Source: Mucilaginibacter sp. 44-25 (GTDB lineage Bacteria; Bacteroidota; Bacteroidia; Sphingobacteriales; Sphingobacteriaceae). From it: a stretch of 64,000 nucleotides of DNA. The stretch spans positions 434,001 through 498,000 of the forward strand of contig MKTS01000013.1 in NCBI GenBank assembly GCA_001898335.1, written 5' to 3'. Each line of letters opens with the position of its first letter. Positions within the stretch are counted from its first letter, which is position 1. Position numbers and translations under genes: made by a program. Shown one piece after another: positions 40,514 through 48,698 of this stretch. The notes beneath the pieces are model-generated. The model saw only the letters and a list, made by a program, of their open reading frames with translations. It made no database searches and had not been told where the DNA came from.

Positions 40514-42112
40514 AAGAATTATTTTACCAATACCTACTACCAAACCGATGAGCAAATTGTGGGCATATTTGATCCTAATAATTTAAACAGGATTTTACCT
40601 GCTAAATCAATTATTTGCTATGGCGCAGTATTTAAAAGCACGGCACTATGGTCAACCCACGGCAACCTGGAAACGGCATTAAATAACCATGATGTACTTA
40701 TCACTGTAGAAACCTGGCTTAAAGGAACGGATTACACATCCAACGTTCTAAAAGAAGTCACCAATGGGCGTTTTGATAAACAGATAAAAGAACTGGCGCT
40801 TTTGGTTAGCAAAAGCCATCACCAGGTACTTGTTCGCTGGAACGCGGATATGGAAGTGCCGACTGATGTTTACCCCTGGCAATTTAAATCGCCGGAGGAT
40901 TACATTAATGCTTTCCATTATTTTTCAAAAAAATTGAAGGCTTATGCTCCTAAGGCGCAGATCATATGGGGGCCTTCCGGCTATCCGGGCGACACTGAGT
41001 ATTGGCCCGGAAATAAAGCCGTTGACTATGCAAGTATCACTCTCGGTAGCCCGTCCGAGTTTTCGGCTCACTTTTATCCGCAGGATACGTCTGTTGCGGA
41101 AATGTTAAAACATAAACTTCATCGCTTAAGATTTATTGATAAGCCGGTATTGATCATGAGCGGTAACGCTGCAAAAACACGCCTGCCGGATAGTTTGCCA
41201 AACCGCCAAAAAAGCTATTACAGCCAATACCGTAACATCATCTACAGCAAAAATAATTATGTAGACAGCGCCCGTATCAAACCAGTGAGAACTATGCTAA
41301 AAATTGGTGTTTTTGATCCCAACAAAAAACTGATTAACCAACCAGGCATTACTGTAGAGCATCTTTTTACAGACTGGGGCGAGGTGGAACGAGGCGATTT
41401 TGAGAAAAAATTCTCTGAGGTTATTAACCGCCACCATGAGGTTATTGTAACTATGGAGCCATGGAAAGATACCAGCAAAACGCCGGATAAGGCTATGTTG
41501 CAAAGCATAATGAAAGGCCGTTATGACCCGGTGATCAAAAAGCTATTTACCATCATTTCCTCCACCCAAACAACTGTTTATTTAAGATGGATGCATGAGA
41601 TGGAAATCCCGATCCATCGGTATGCGTGGCAAAGCCAGGACCCGGTTACCTACATAAACGCCTACCGGTATTTTATGCAGTTTGGGGGTGGGCCAGGAAA
41701 AAACGTTAAAAAAGTTTGGGGACCTGCCGGCGACAGGGGCTCTGTTGATTTTTGGCCGGGAGATGATGTGGTTGATTTTATAAGTATAGCCATTTATGGT
41801 TTACCGGATAAGAATATTACCGACCCGGAAAAACAGGAAGCCTTTAGTACTATTTTTAACAGAAAATATTTCCGCATGAGGTTTCTTAGCAAACCTTTAT
41901 TTATCACGGAATTTGGTGTGAAAGGCCCTGAAGACTTTCAAAATAAATGGCTTGCCAGGGCTGCGCAAACCATTAATGACAATCCGCATGTTTTTGGTGC
42001 TTGCTACTTTAATTTATATGACAACCCCAAAGCATGGGGACATATAAAAGCTCCAGACTGGAGCATTACGCCACGGTCTATGGCTACGTTTACCAACCTG
42101 TTGAAGAAATAA
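40508..42112 (+). CDS. Double GH26-like protein, N-terminus lost at island junction
   Basis: The frame is open from TTG 40508 (no ATG before) for 534 codons and overlaps the HsdR remnant antisense, so the true N-terminus was probably deleted. Two ~260-residue repeats follow. Repeat 2 (about 258-534) has the GH26-type residues RWMHEMEIP (acid/base Glu, about 364) and FITEFGVKGPED (nucleophile Glu, about 470). Repeat 1 keeps the fold (VLVRWNADMEVP, IIWGPSGYPGDTEYWPG) but has Ala-Asp for His-Glu and IMSGN in place of ITEFG, so it should not be catalytic. It may act on beta-mannan or another beta-glycan. Signal peptide is missing. Confidence 0.7.
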   Translation: MFKNYFTNTYYQTDEQIVGIFDPNNLNRILPAKSIICYGAVFKSTALWSTHGNLETALNNHDVLITVETWLKGTDYTSNVLKEVTNGRFDKQIKELALLVSKSHHQVLVRWNADMEVPTDVYPWQFKSPEDYINAFHYFSKKLKAYAPKAQIIWGPSGYPGDTEYWPGNKAVDYASITLGSPSEFSAHFYPQDTSVAEMLKHKLHRLRFIDKPVLIMSGNAAKTRLPDSLPNRQKSYYSQYRNIIYSKNNYVDSARIKPVRTMLKIGVFDPNKKLINQPGITVEHLFTDWGEVERGDFEKKFSEVINRHHEVIVTMEPWKDTSKTPDKAMLQSIMKGRYDPVIKKLFTIISSTQTTVYLRWMHEMEIPIHRYAWQSQDPVTYINAYRYFMQFGGGPGKNVKKVWGPAGDRGSVDFWPGDDVVDFISIAIYGLPDKNITDPEKQEAFSTIFNRKYFRMRFLSKPLFITEFGVKGPEDFQNKWLARAAQTINDNPHVFGACYFNLYDNPKAWGHIKAPDWSITPRSMATFTNLLKK

Positions 42113-42129
42113 AACATGTAGGCCTAAGT

Positions 42130-42957
42130 CTATCTAAGCCCCTTAACCTGCAGAAATTTTATAAGCGCCTCCGGCTGATCGGTTTGTAAGCCTTTAAAAC
42201 CCTTACTGATCGCTTTAGACCATTGCTGGTCTTCGTCTTTACTTTGTATATCAGGCCATACCGGTATCCCTTGTTTACTGGCCGCATTTAATATTTCTTC
42301 ATTATACTCCAACCAATCGCCATCTAACAATGAGGGGGCATACTGCTGTACAAAAGCTTTAAAACCCGCCGCGCTATTTGCAGATTTAGGCAGACTCAAC
42401 ATTAACGGCATATTGGGTGCAATCTTTTTCCACTCCTGCAACTGCGCTAAGCTGTTAATGTATACGATCACCTGGTTTTCCATCTCATACTGCTTAAGTA
42501 CTTTCATGGTTTGCATCACTGAGGCGTCCTTAAAATCAATGTAAATATATATCCGGTTTTTACACAGTTTAAGTATTTCCTCAAATGTTGGAATCCGATA
42601 AACTCCTTTAACTTGTGATTCGTTATATTTTATTGCCAATTGCTTCAGATCAGTCAGTAGCATATCTTTTATTTGCCCCTGTCCGCTTGTCATGCGGTTT
42701 ACCGAACCGTCATGCATACTCACTAATGCGCTGTCTTTGGTTGTGCGGAGATCTATCTCCACATAATCTGCACCGATATTGATAGCTTGCTGGTAGGCTT
42801 CTAAAGTATTTTCCGGGTAACTCACATGAGCACCCCTATGAGCTATAACCACAAACGAATGACGTGGCTTAGGAACAGCATTTGGCTGGGCAACTGTATC
42901 AAAAGAAATAAAGCATGCAGCGGTAAAGATCAACAGCGTTTTGATATAGAATAGCAT
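42130..42957 (-). CDS. Glycerophosphodiester phosphodiesterase, secreted
   Basis: A 275-aa protein with signal peptide (MLFYIKTLLIFTAACFISFD). VIAHRGAHVSYPENTLEAYQ (about 36-55), ADYVEIDLRTTKDSALVSMHD (about 64-84) and the later QTDQPEALIKFL are the GDPD TIM-barrel signatures with the catalytic His pair and metal-binding Glu/Asp. It hydrolyses glycerophosphodiesters to an alcohol and glycerol-3-phosphate, presumably in the periplasm for phosphate or carbon scavenging. It is convergent with the GH26-like gene. No operon partner. Confidence 0.93.
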   Translation of the reverse strand: MLFYIKTLLIFTAACFISFDTVAQPNAVPKPRHSFVVIAHRGAHVSYPENTLEAYQQAINIGADYVEIDLRTTKDSALVSMHDGSVNRMTSGQGQIKDMLLTDLKQLAIKYNESQVKGVYRIPTFEEILKLCKNRIYIYIDFKDASVMQTMKVLKQYEMENQVIVYINSLAQLQEWKKIAPNMPLMLSLPKSANSAAGFKAFVQQYAPSLLDGDWLEYNEEILNAASKQGIPVWPDIQSKDEDQQWSKAISKGFKGLQTDQPEALIKFLQVKGLR

Positions 42958-43118
42958 AAATAAAACTTAATAAACGGCTTGCGAAAATGCAGGTTATAGA
43001 TTACCTGCGTATAAAGCCTGAATTAAGTTCTACTTAAAGGGTTTGATGATGTTTACAAAGACAATCACTTCATCAAGGCATAGGATAATCAGACTATATA
43101 ATAAGCGATATAACTTAG

Positions 43119-45683
43119 CTATTGATTTAAACTTACCGATCTGAATAAATTATCCGAGCCCTGTAATAGTTTATTAAGCAGTTTATCATTGAGCCTCGGG
43201 TGCTTTTTAATATAATCGTTCACCATACCAGCCACCTCTTTACTTTGGTAACTACCTAAGGTTGCAGCAATAAAAGACTGGGGGAAAAATATGTCTCCAG
43301 TGGCTTGTATTTCTTCCAGCATAGCTAAGCTTTCAGGTACATACTTCACAGAGGTTTTTTGCCTTAAAGGATGGTGCAGGTACGAAAGTGCGGTTAATAC
43401 CCAGGCTTCCTTGGCGCGACCTTCACGCTTTTTAATGCTGTTAAAAAATGTATCGCGTTCGGTTACATTTACAGAAAGTGCCGGCATTAGAAACTCAAGT
43501 CGCTTTTGGCGATCCGGATTTTTTATACGTACCAGTTGCTGCTGCAAAACGCTGGTTACCGAGTCACTTTTTAGAGCGATAGTGAGTGCCATACCTGTAT
43601 AGTCGTCTTCTGTAAGCTTAACGCCCTGCGGAGCTTTTTGAGTTTGCCAAATACTGTAAACCCTTTGCCCGGCCTCTTTGCTTAAATAAATATTCTGATA
43701 AGCATTAAATAACAACTTCTTATTATTTGCGGCGGTTTGTTGTTGCATAGCTTCCCAGAGGTTATGTTCCAAATCGCCCGAGTGCCGGTTGCGTACATCA
43801 GCAGGTATAAATTCCCAGTAGATGCTGCTGATGTAGCCGGTTAGCAACCGCAGATTAGTTTCTTCACTCTCCGTTTTTAACCCGCTTTCAAACATTTCCA
43901 TGAGTTCTATTGGCGTATATGCATCCTTGTTCAGCATATTCTCATAGGCGTTAATGTAAAACGAAGCTCGTTGTAAAGGACTCTTCAGTTTAAACAGTTC
44001 TGTGTACGTTAGCGTCTTATCAACAGGGAAAACACCATAACCCATGCCGTTTGAGTTATATATGATATGCAAGGGTTTGGCTAATCCTTTAGCGTTCAGT
44101 ACATTTACTTCTTTGTCATTTAAATTAACAGGTAATTTGCGCTCATGGTCGGCATAAACCAAAGTCACCTCAAAAGTTTGCGGCCAAACCCGCTCCTGCC
44201 CCTTTTCAGGCCTTTGCTTTAGCGTAAATTTCTCTATGCGGTTACCTCTGTATATTACATCCGCGTTAATCACCGGCCGCCCTGTATCGTTTACCCACAC
44301 TTTATTCCATGTATATAAATTGGCTTGAGTGTGTTTGCTTAAAATACTGATCAGATCGGGCCAGGTAGCATTTTTGTAGGCATAATCACGCAGATACTCT
44401 TGTACACCGGCCCGGAAGTTTTCAGTTCCCATGAGCATCTCCAGCTGGCGCATCATGATGGGGGCTTTATGGTAAATAATATCACCGTACATAGAGCCCG
44501 CGTCCATCAAGTTATCCAAACGCTGGCGTATGGGGTTTGCCCCTGGGGTACGGTCAACGTTATATGCTGCCGGGTAATGCTCCTGCAAAAATTTCAGGTC
44601 GAAGGTTTCTGTGCCCATTAGTTTTTGGGTTACCTTATCCGCCATAAAATTGGCAAATACCTCTTTCATCCACACATCATTAAACCAGCGCATGGTTACC
44701 ATATCGCCGAACCACATGTGTGCCGTTTCGTGCGCAATTAAGCTGATACGTGCTATCCGCATATTCTTGGTAGCGGCATCATCCAGAAACAGGCTCGATG
44801 CCCTGTATTGAACCTCACCCGGGTGTTCCATCCCACCAAACTGAAAATCGGGGATGGCAGCAAAACCTACCTTTTGGAAAGGGTATTTGATGCCGGTCCA
44901 CTTTTCAAGGAAATCTATGGCGTATCCGTGCTGGTCAAATACCGAGTCGGTGCTCAATTTAATTTTTTGCTGATCGGTTTCCCTGTAAAAGAATTCGGCA
45001 GGGTGTGTACCCGCCTTTTTGCTTACAGCCGTGTATTTACCTGCGGTAAAAGAAAACAAATAAGTGGGTAATATATCCGAATTAGCGAAGCGAAAAGTAG
45101 TTTTATCCGCATCGGCAATTGAATCAGTAATAGCTCCGTTGCTCATAGCCCGCCAGCCTTTCGGCACGGTTAAAGTAAGCCTGAAGCGGGCTTTAAGATC
45201 AGGCTGGTCAAAGGAAGGAAAAACCGAACGGGCATGATCAGGCACAAAAAGGGCATACATAAAATCGTCATTGCGATTGAGCGATTGGCTGCCTGCAATA
45301 AAATATATCTCGATTTCATTGTGTCCTTTGCGGTATGCGCCGGGTTTAATTAACAAGTGCTCCTGCTGCAATACTACCGGCGCCTGTTTACCCGAAACCT
45401 TAATCCGTTTTATGTAAGAAACATCCTGCTTAAAATCGATCTGTAAGGGTTGGCTATTGGATTTTGCATCAAATTGAATAGTTTCTGTTGCCGCTATCGG
45501 TTCAGTTTTAACCGTAGGTATATTGAATTGAAGAATATACTGTATGTTACTGATGATGCTTTTTCGGTAATTGGCGAGCTCAAGCGAGACACCGGGTTCA
45601 ACTGATATACTTTTTTGCTGGCCCCAAGCCACCAAAGCAAATAACATAAAGCTTAAAAGCGAGTATAGGTGTTTCTTCATCAT
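43119..45683 (-). CDS. M1-family aminopeptidase, secreted
   Basis: 854 aa from ATG 45683 (MMKKHLYSLLSFMLFALVAW, signal peptide); the frame extends to a GTG 18 bp upstream. Zinc signature HETAHMWFGDM (about 318-328) is followed by NDVWMKEVFANFM with the third ligand Glu. The exopeptidase substrate motif is GGMEHPGEVQY, a variant of GAMEN. An HEAT-like C-terminal region follows. It should release N-terminal residues from peptides in the periplasm. It is a single gene, and its length is normal for the family. Confidence 0.93.
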   Translation of the reverse strand: MMKKHLYSLLSFMLFALVAWGQQKSISVEPGVSLELANYRKSIISNIQYILQFNIPTVKTEPIAATETIQFDAKSNSQPLQIDFKQDVSYIKRIKVSGKQAPVVLQQEHLLIKPGAYRKGHNEIEIYFIAGSQSLNRNDDFMYALFVPDHARSVFPSFDQPDLKARFRLTLTVPKGWRAMSNGAITDSIADADKTTFRFANSDILPTYLFSFTAGKYTAVSKKAGTHPAEFFYRETDQQKIKLSTDSVFDQHGYAIDFLEKWTGIKYPFQKVGFAAIPDFQFGGMEHPGEVQYRASSLFLDDAATKNMRIARISLIAHETAHMWFGDMVTMRWFNDVWMKEVFANFMADKVTQKLMGTETFDLKFLQEHYPAAYNVDRTPGANPIRQRLDNLMDAGSMYGDIIYHKAPIMMRQLEMLMGTENFRAGVQEYLRDYAYKNATWPDLISILSKHTQANLYTWNKVWVNDTGRPVINADVIYRGNRIEKFTLKQRPEKGQERVWPQTFEVTLVYADHERKLPVNLNDKEVNVLNAKGLAKPLHIIYNSNGMGYGVFPVDKTLTYTELFKLKSPLQRASFYINAYENMLNKDAYTPIELMEMFESGLKTESEETNLRLLTGYISSIYWEFIPADVRNRHSGDLEHNLWEAMQQQTAANNKKLLFNAYQNIYLSKEAGQRVYSIWQTQKAPQGVKLTEDDYTGMALTIALKSDSVTSVLQQQLVRIKNPDRQKRLEFLMPALSVNVTERDTFFNSIKKREGRAKEAWVLTALSYLHHPLRQKTSVKYVPESLAMLEEIQATGDIFFPQSFIAATLGSYQSKEVAGMVNDYIKKHPRLNDKLLNKLLQGSDNLFRSVSLNQ

Positions 45684-45800
45684 GACACCTGAATAATACA
45701 CATATTATTAAGCAGGCACAAATATTTTAAGACATTACATAATAGCCTGTAGATAAGTAGCGGTACTTAATATAATTATGAGGTAAAACCCTGTAAAATA

Positions 45801-45814
45801 ACGTAGTGATACGC
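45801..45814. promoter_or_regulatory. ACGTA-N4-TACG(T) palindrome 1
   Basis: ACGTA-GTGA-TACGC, one mismatch to the palindrome ACGTA-N4-TACGT. Its centre is 20 bp upstream of that of site 2, about two helical turns. Confidence 0.55.
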
Positions 45815-45820
45815 ACAACA

Positions 45821-45834
45821 ACGTAGTAATACGT
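45821..45834. promoter_or_regulatory. ACGTA-N4-TACGT palindrome 2
   Basis: ACGTA-GTAA-TACGT is perfect. A weak -7-like TATTTCCG starts at 45861, so the site lies where an activator would bind. The second operon has the same arrangement at 48152-48223. Confidence 0.6.
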
Positions 45835-45958
45835 AATTCTACCATCGGGTACAAGCACTCTATTTCCGAATCTGCTATACGCCTTACTTTATGTTGTGTT
45901 TAGAGGCTTCGTTAGGCACAACAATTAACCACTTTTTATCACTTAAAAAATTTTTATC

Positions 45959-46267
45959 ATGGCAAAGGTTACACTAACCAAAGCAGAACTGGCAGCACTT
46001 GATGCCATCATCGCTGAATTAAAAGGCGATAAAGAAACCGTAGAAGCTGACGTAACAGCGCTGGGTACCACTGCAATTATTCGCACCGCTATTCAGGTGA
46101 CCAAAGTAGCTACCAAAGCAACACCGTATGTTACTGACGCAACTGAAGTACTAACCGCCATTTTAGGCCGTGGCGCGAATGACGAGGTTGCCAAGGAATT
46201 ACACGGGGTAGCTAAAGAGGGCTTATCACTGGATGAGCTGATCGAGCTGCGCAAAAAGTTTAAGTAA
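45959..46267 (+). CDS. Small protein, candidate peptide precursor of the SdpAB-like operon
   Basis: A 102-aa protein without Cys, Trp or signal peptide. The N-terminus (MAKVTLTKAELAALDAIIAE) is a charged helix. The centre (ALGTTAIIRTAIQVTKVATK, ATPYVTDATEVLTAILGRG) is Thr/Ala/Val-rich and amphipathic. The C-terminus LSLDELIELRKKFK is another charged helix. A strong hairpin with T-run separates it from three maturation-type genes. That layout is familiar from peptide precursors made in excess over their enzymes. I do not recognise the family. Precursor status is inference. Confidence 0.6.
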   Translation: MAKVTLTKAELAALDAIIAELKGDKETVEADVTALGTTAIIRTAIQVTKVATKATPYVTDATEVLTAILGRGANDEVAKELHGVAKEGLSLDELIELRKKFK

Positions 46268-46274
46268 GCCTATC

Positions 46275-46303
46275 AAGAGGAGGGTATTGTCCCTCCTCTT
46301 TTT
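46275..46303 (+). terminator. Strong hairpin / attenuator after the small protein gene
   Basis: AAGAGGAGGG-TATTGT-CCCTCCTCTT is a 10-bp perfect stem followed by TTT. It lies 8 bp after the stop and 16 bp before the next gene. It should end most transcripts and leave read-through for the maturation genes. Confidence 0.9.
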
Positions 46304-46318
46304 AATTATTTATGAGAT

Positions 46319-46870
46319 ATGAAAACCGAATTTACAACAGAACTGGTTTATACCGGTGTAGTGGGGCTGTTACTGGCGCTTTGGTTTATTGCCACTGTCA
46401 TTTGCCAATTCCGGGAATCAAAAGCCTCCAACTTTATTCGTCATCATCTTGATACCTTCGGGATGATACCGCTTTGGACATTTTTCGCACCCAGCCCCGG
46501 AAAACGGGATTACCACCTGCTGTTTAGAGATAAATATACTGACCAAAGTGTTGGCGAATGGCAGCAAATGGAAATTACCGAAGAGCGCAAGTTATGGTCA
46601 TGCATCTGGAACCCGCAAAAAAGGGATAAAAAGGTAATTTCAGACGTAGTACAAAATTTAGTTTCCACCATGCCGCATTACCGTAGCGGCGAGGGCGACT
46701 ATCGTTTATTAATGTTTTCTATGCCCTACCTGATTGTGCTTCATGCCGTAAGTTTATGCAAGCGAGTACCCGAAACCGAATCGCGCCAGTTTATGCTCGC
46801 CGAAAGCTGCGGGTACATTAAAGAAACCGACCCTGCATTTATCCTGCTTTCTGTATTTCATCAAATTTAA
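46319..46870 (+). CDS. SdpA-like membrane-anchored protein
   Basis: A 183-aa protein: one N-terminal transmembrane helix (LVYTGVVGLLLALWFIATVI, about 9-28) and a soluble domain. PLWTFFAPSPGKRDYHLLFRD (51-71) is the kind of motif seen in SdpA proteins and in proteins encoded next to HTTM membrane proteins. In Bacillus subtilis SdpA and SdpB are needed to mature the SdpC toxin. Here the gene is 6 bp before an SdpB/HTTM-like gene. The SdpA assignment is by motif and neighbourhood and needs a profile search. Confidence 0.6.
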   Translation: MKTEFTTELVYTGVVGLLLALWFIATVICQFRESKASNFIRHHLDTFGMIPLWTFFAPSPGKRDYHLLFRDKYTDQSVGEWQQMEITEERKLWSCIWNPQKRDKKVISDVVQNLVSTMPHYRSGEGDYRLLMFSMPYLIVLHAVSLCKRVPETESRQFMLAESCGYIKETDPAFILLSVFHQI

Positions 46871-46875
46871 AAGTC

Positions 46876-47688
46876 ATGAATATCCTCAACAACACCTATC
46901 ACGAGATCATAATGCTTATGAGCATAGGCTTATTCATCTCCACTGCTGAGTACTTGGTAAAAATTAAAATATTTGCCACCGATGGGCTGCTATCCTGGAA
47001 CGTGATGCAGATACGCTGGGAAAACAGCAGCAAAAACTGGCTGGCGCAAACTGCCTTTAAATTTATTAATCCGCGAGGTTTATCAGCCATTTTTGTGTTA
47101 CGTTGCATATTACTGCTGGCGCTGGCATTTGCACCTGTAGGCTCTTTAAATGCATGGCTTTGCCTTACAGGGCTTTTAATAACGGTATTGTTAAGTTCGC
47201 TGGTTACTTTTTATGGCAGCGATGGCTCCGATCAAATGACCCTCTTAATCATCGTTACCCTATTTTTAGTCTTTTGCCCCATAGGCCATGCCAACCCTAC
47301 CTTATTGAAAATCGGTATCTGGTTTGTGGGGTTGCAATCCTGCCTTTCCTATGCGGTTGCCGGGCTTGCCAAGCTTTTTTCAAATGAATGGCGCAGGGGC
47401 ACTGCAATTAAAGATGTTTTTAACACGCGTACCTACGGCTCTCCATGGGCATTAAGCTTACTTAACAACCGGCCCTGGTTAAACAAATTCTTGTGCTGGA
47501 ATGTGATCCTGATGGAAACCTTATTTCCGCTTAGCTTGTTTTTACCCTTTCCGTTGGCCGTTTGTTTCTGGATCTGGGGGTTCACTTTTCATTTCCTTAC
47601 AGCTGTAATTATGGGGCTAAATTCATTTTTATGGGCGTTTATGGCTACTTATCCGGCAATTTATTTTATTCATACACAATTGGCCTGA
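46876..47688 (+). CDS. SdpB/HTTM-like membrane protein
   Basis: A 270-aa protein with about seven membrane segments. Typical HTTM/SdpB features are SSLVTFYGSDGSDQMTLLII, SYAVAGLAKLFSNEWRRGTA and FHFLTAVIMGLNSFLWAFMA with YPAIYF. HTTM proteins share their fold with vitamin K-dependent gamma-carboxylase, and SdpB is a member needed for SDP peptide production. Catalysis is unproven for the bacterial group. The stop codon overlaps the next start (ATGA), so expression is coupled. Confidence 0.75.
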   Translation: MNILNNTYHEIIMLMSIGLFISTAEYLVKIKIFATDGLLSWNVMQIRWENSSKNWLAQTAFKFINPRGLSAIFVLRCILLLALAFAPVGSLNAWLCLTGLLITVLLSSLVTFYGSDGSDQMTLLIIVTLFLVFCPIGHANPTLLKIGIWFVGLQSCLSYAVAGLAKLFSNEWRRGTAIKDVFNTRTYGSPWALSLLNNRPWLNKFLCWNVILMETLFPLSLFLPFPLAVCFWIWGFTFHFLTAVIMGLNSFLWAFMATYPAIYFIHTQLA

Positions 47689-48113
47689 TGAAACCGAATA
47701 ATGAGTTGTCTCAGCAACCGCCAATGATCATTTTTGATGGTGTTTGCAATTTTTGCAACCGCTGGATCAATTTTGTTATCAGGCATGATAGCACCGGGCT
47801 GTTTCTTTTTGTGCCATCAACCGGCGAAACCGCAAAACATATGGAAAAAGCGTATGCGTTTAAAACACTTGAACTAAACTCGGTATTGGTAATAGATAAC
47901 GGCCGAGTTTATGACAGGTCAGACGCGGTGTTATTTATACTCTCGCGTCTTGATATTCCGATAGCCAATAAAATTAACTGGGCATACGCTATTCCCAAAC
48001 GCCTGCGCGATGGTGTTTATAAATGGATAGCCAAAAATCGGTATTTGATAGCCGGTAAAAGCAACGCCTGCATGCTACCTACACAAGCTACAAGAAAAAG
48101 GTTTTTAAATTAA
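47688..48113 (+). CDS. DUF393 (DCC) thiol-disulfide oxidoreductase-like protein
   Basis: 141 aa from ATG 47688, overlapping the HTTM stop. The motif IIFDGVCNFCNRWINFVI contains Cys20 and Cys23 (CxxC) in the DxxCxxC pattern of DUF393. This is followed by DRSDAVLFILSRLD and WAYAIPKRLRDGVYKWIAKN. The fold is thioredoxin-like, and members often sit beside HTTM proteins, sometimes fused to them. The proposed precursor has no Cys, so its thiols presumably serve the enzymes or another partner. Confidence 0.85.
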   Translation: MKPNNELSQQPPMIIFDGVCNFCNRWINFVIRHDSTGLFLFVPSTGETAKHMEKAYAFKTLELNSVLVIDNGRVYDRSDAVLFILSRLDIPIANKINWAYAIPKRLRDGVYKWIAKNRYLIAGKSNACMLPTQATRKRFLN

Positions 48114-48151
48114 GAAAGGCATAATAGAAACAGGAAAATAAGGTGTGTTAT

Positions 48152-48165
48152 ACGTATTTATACGT
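48152..48165. promoter_or_regulatory. ACGTA-N4-TACGT palindrome 3
   Basis: ACGTA-TTTA-TACGT is perfect and is the upstream site of the regulator operon promoter. Its centre is 26 bp from that of site 4. Confidence 0.6.
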
Positions 48166-48178
48166 ACGCTTAACTTTC

Positions 48179-48190
48179 CGTATTAATACG
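48179..48190. promoter_or_regulatory. CGTA-N4-TACG palindrome 4
   Basis: CGTA-TTAA-TACG with flanking C and G. Its centre lies about 32 bp upstream of the -7 element, near -41, a usual place for an activating NarL-type regulator. Confidence 0.6.
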
Positions 48191-48215
48191 GATTATTATT
48201 AGCCATATCTGTTTG

Positions 48216-48223
48216 TATATTTG
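48216..48223 (+). promoter_or_regulatory. -7 element of the regulator operon
   Basis: TATATTTG is a perfect -7 element, 29 bp before the 48253 start. No good -33 element is visible at the right distance, which fits an activator-dependent promoter. Confidence 0.65.
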
Positions 48224-48252
48224 GGATAAATACTCACCTAAACAATACGTTC

Positions 48253-48687
48253 ATGCAAAATCTATCACTACATTCACTTCCGTGGTTAACTTATGATGTT
48301 CGGCTGATTAAAGAGCGGCTCATCAATTTTCCTGAAACAGAATATTTTGTATTCTCCCCTTATCTGGGTGGGCATCATGGTTCTGTCGGGCTGGTAGCGT
48401 TTTCATACCAGCGTACGCCATCACCCGTATACAGTTCAACATTTGATATCCTTACGCCGGACAATGCCAGGCGTGTGGAATTACCGCAACCGGTAATTAT
48501 GGGGAACAATGTATTACCGGTAACGACCATAAAAAAACTGATTGAGGCAAATAGCGTCGCCCTTACATTTGTTCCTGCCGTACGGGATAATAAGTATTTA
48601 TATTACAATGTACAGGCAGGTGATTTAGGAAGCCCTTCTGAATCAGACTACAAAACCAACCCCTGCCCACCCGCTACTATTATTTAA
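48253..48687 (+). CDS. Hypothetical protein (144 aa), first gene of the TCS operon
   Basis: MQNLSLHSLPWLTYDVRLIK, then YFVFSPYLGGHHGSVGLVAF and a disordered C-terminus ending in NPCPPATII. No signal peptide or membrane segment is evident. The family is not recognised. It is followed 11 bp later by a membrane protein and then a two-component pair. It may be a substrate, immunity or signal protein of the adjacent system, but the sequence does not decide. Confidence 0.6.
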   Translation: MQNLSLHSLPWLTYDVRLIKERLINFPETEYFVFSPYLGGHHGSVGLVAFSYQRTPSPVYSSTFDILTPDNARRVELPQPVIMGNNVLPVTTIKKLIEANSVALTFVPAVRDNKYLYYNVQAGDLGSPSESDYKTNPCPPATII

Positions 48688-48698
48688 CCGGTAATTAG

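Noticed and set aside
42113..42129. Possible terminator between the GH26-like and GDPD genes
   Set aside because: The GGCCTAAG/CTAAGCCC pairing is short and imperfect with no T-run, so it was not annotated.
45959..46267. Small protein as a Cys-containing lanthipeptide-type precursor
   Set aside because: The sequence contains no Cys and no leader cleavage motif, and there is no lanthionine synthetase nearby.
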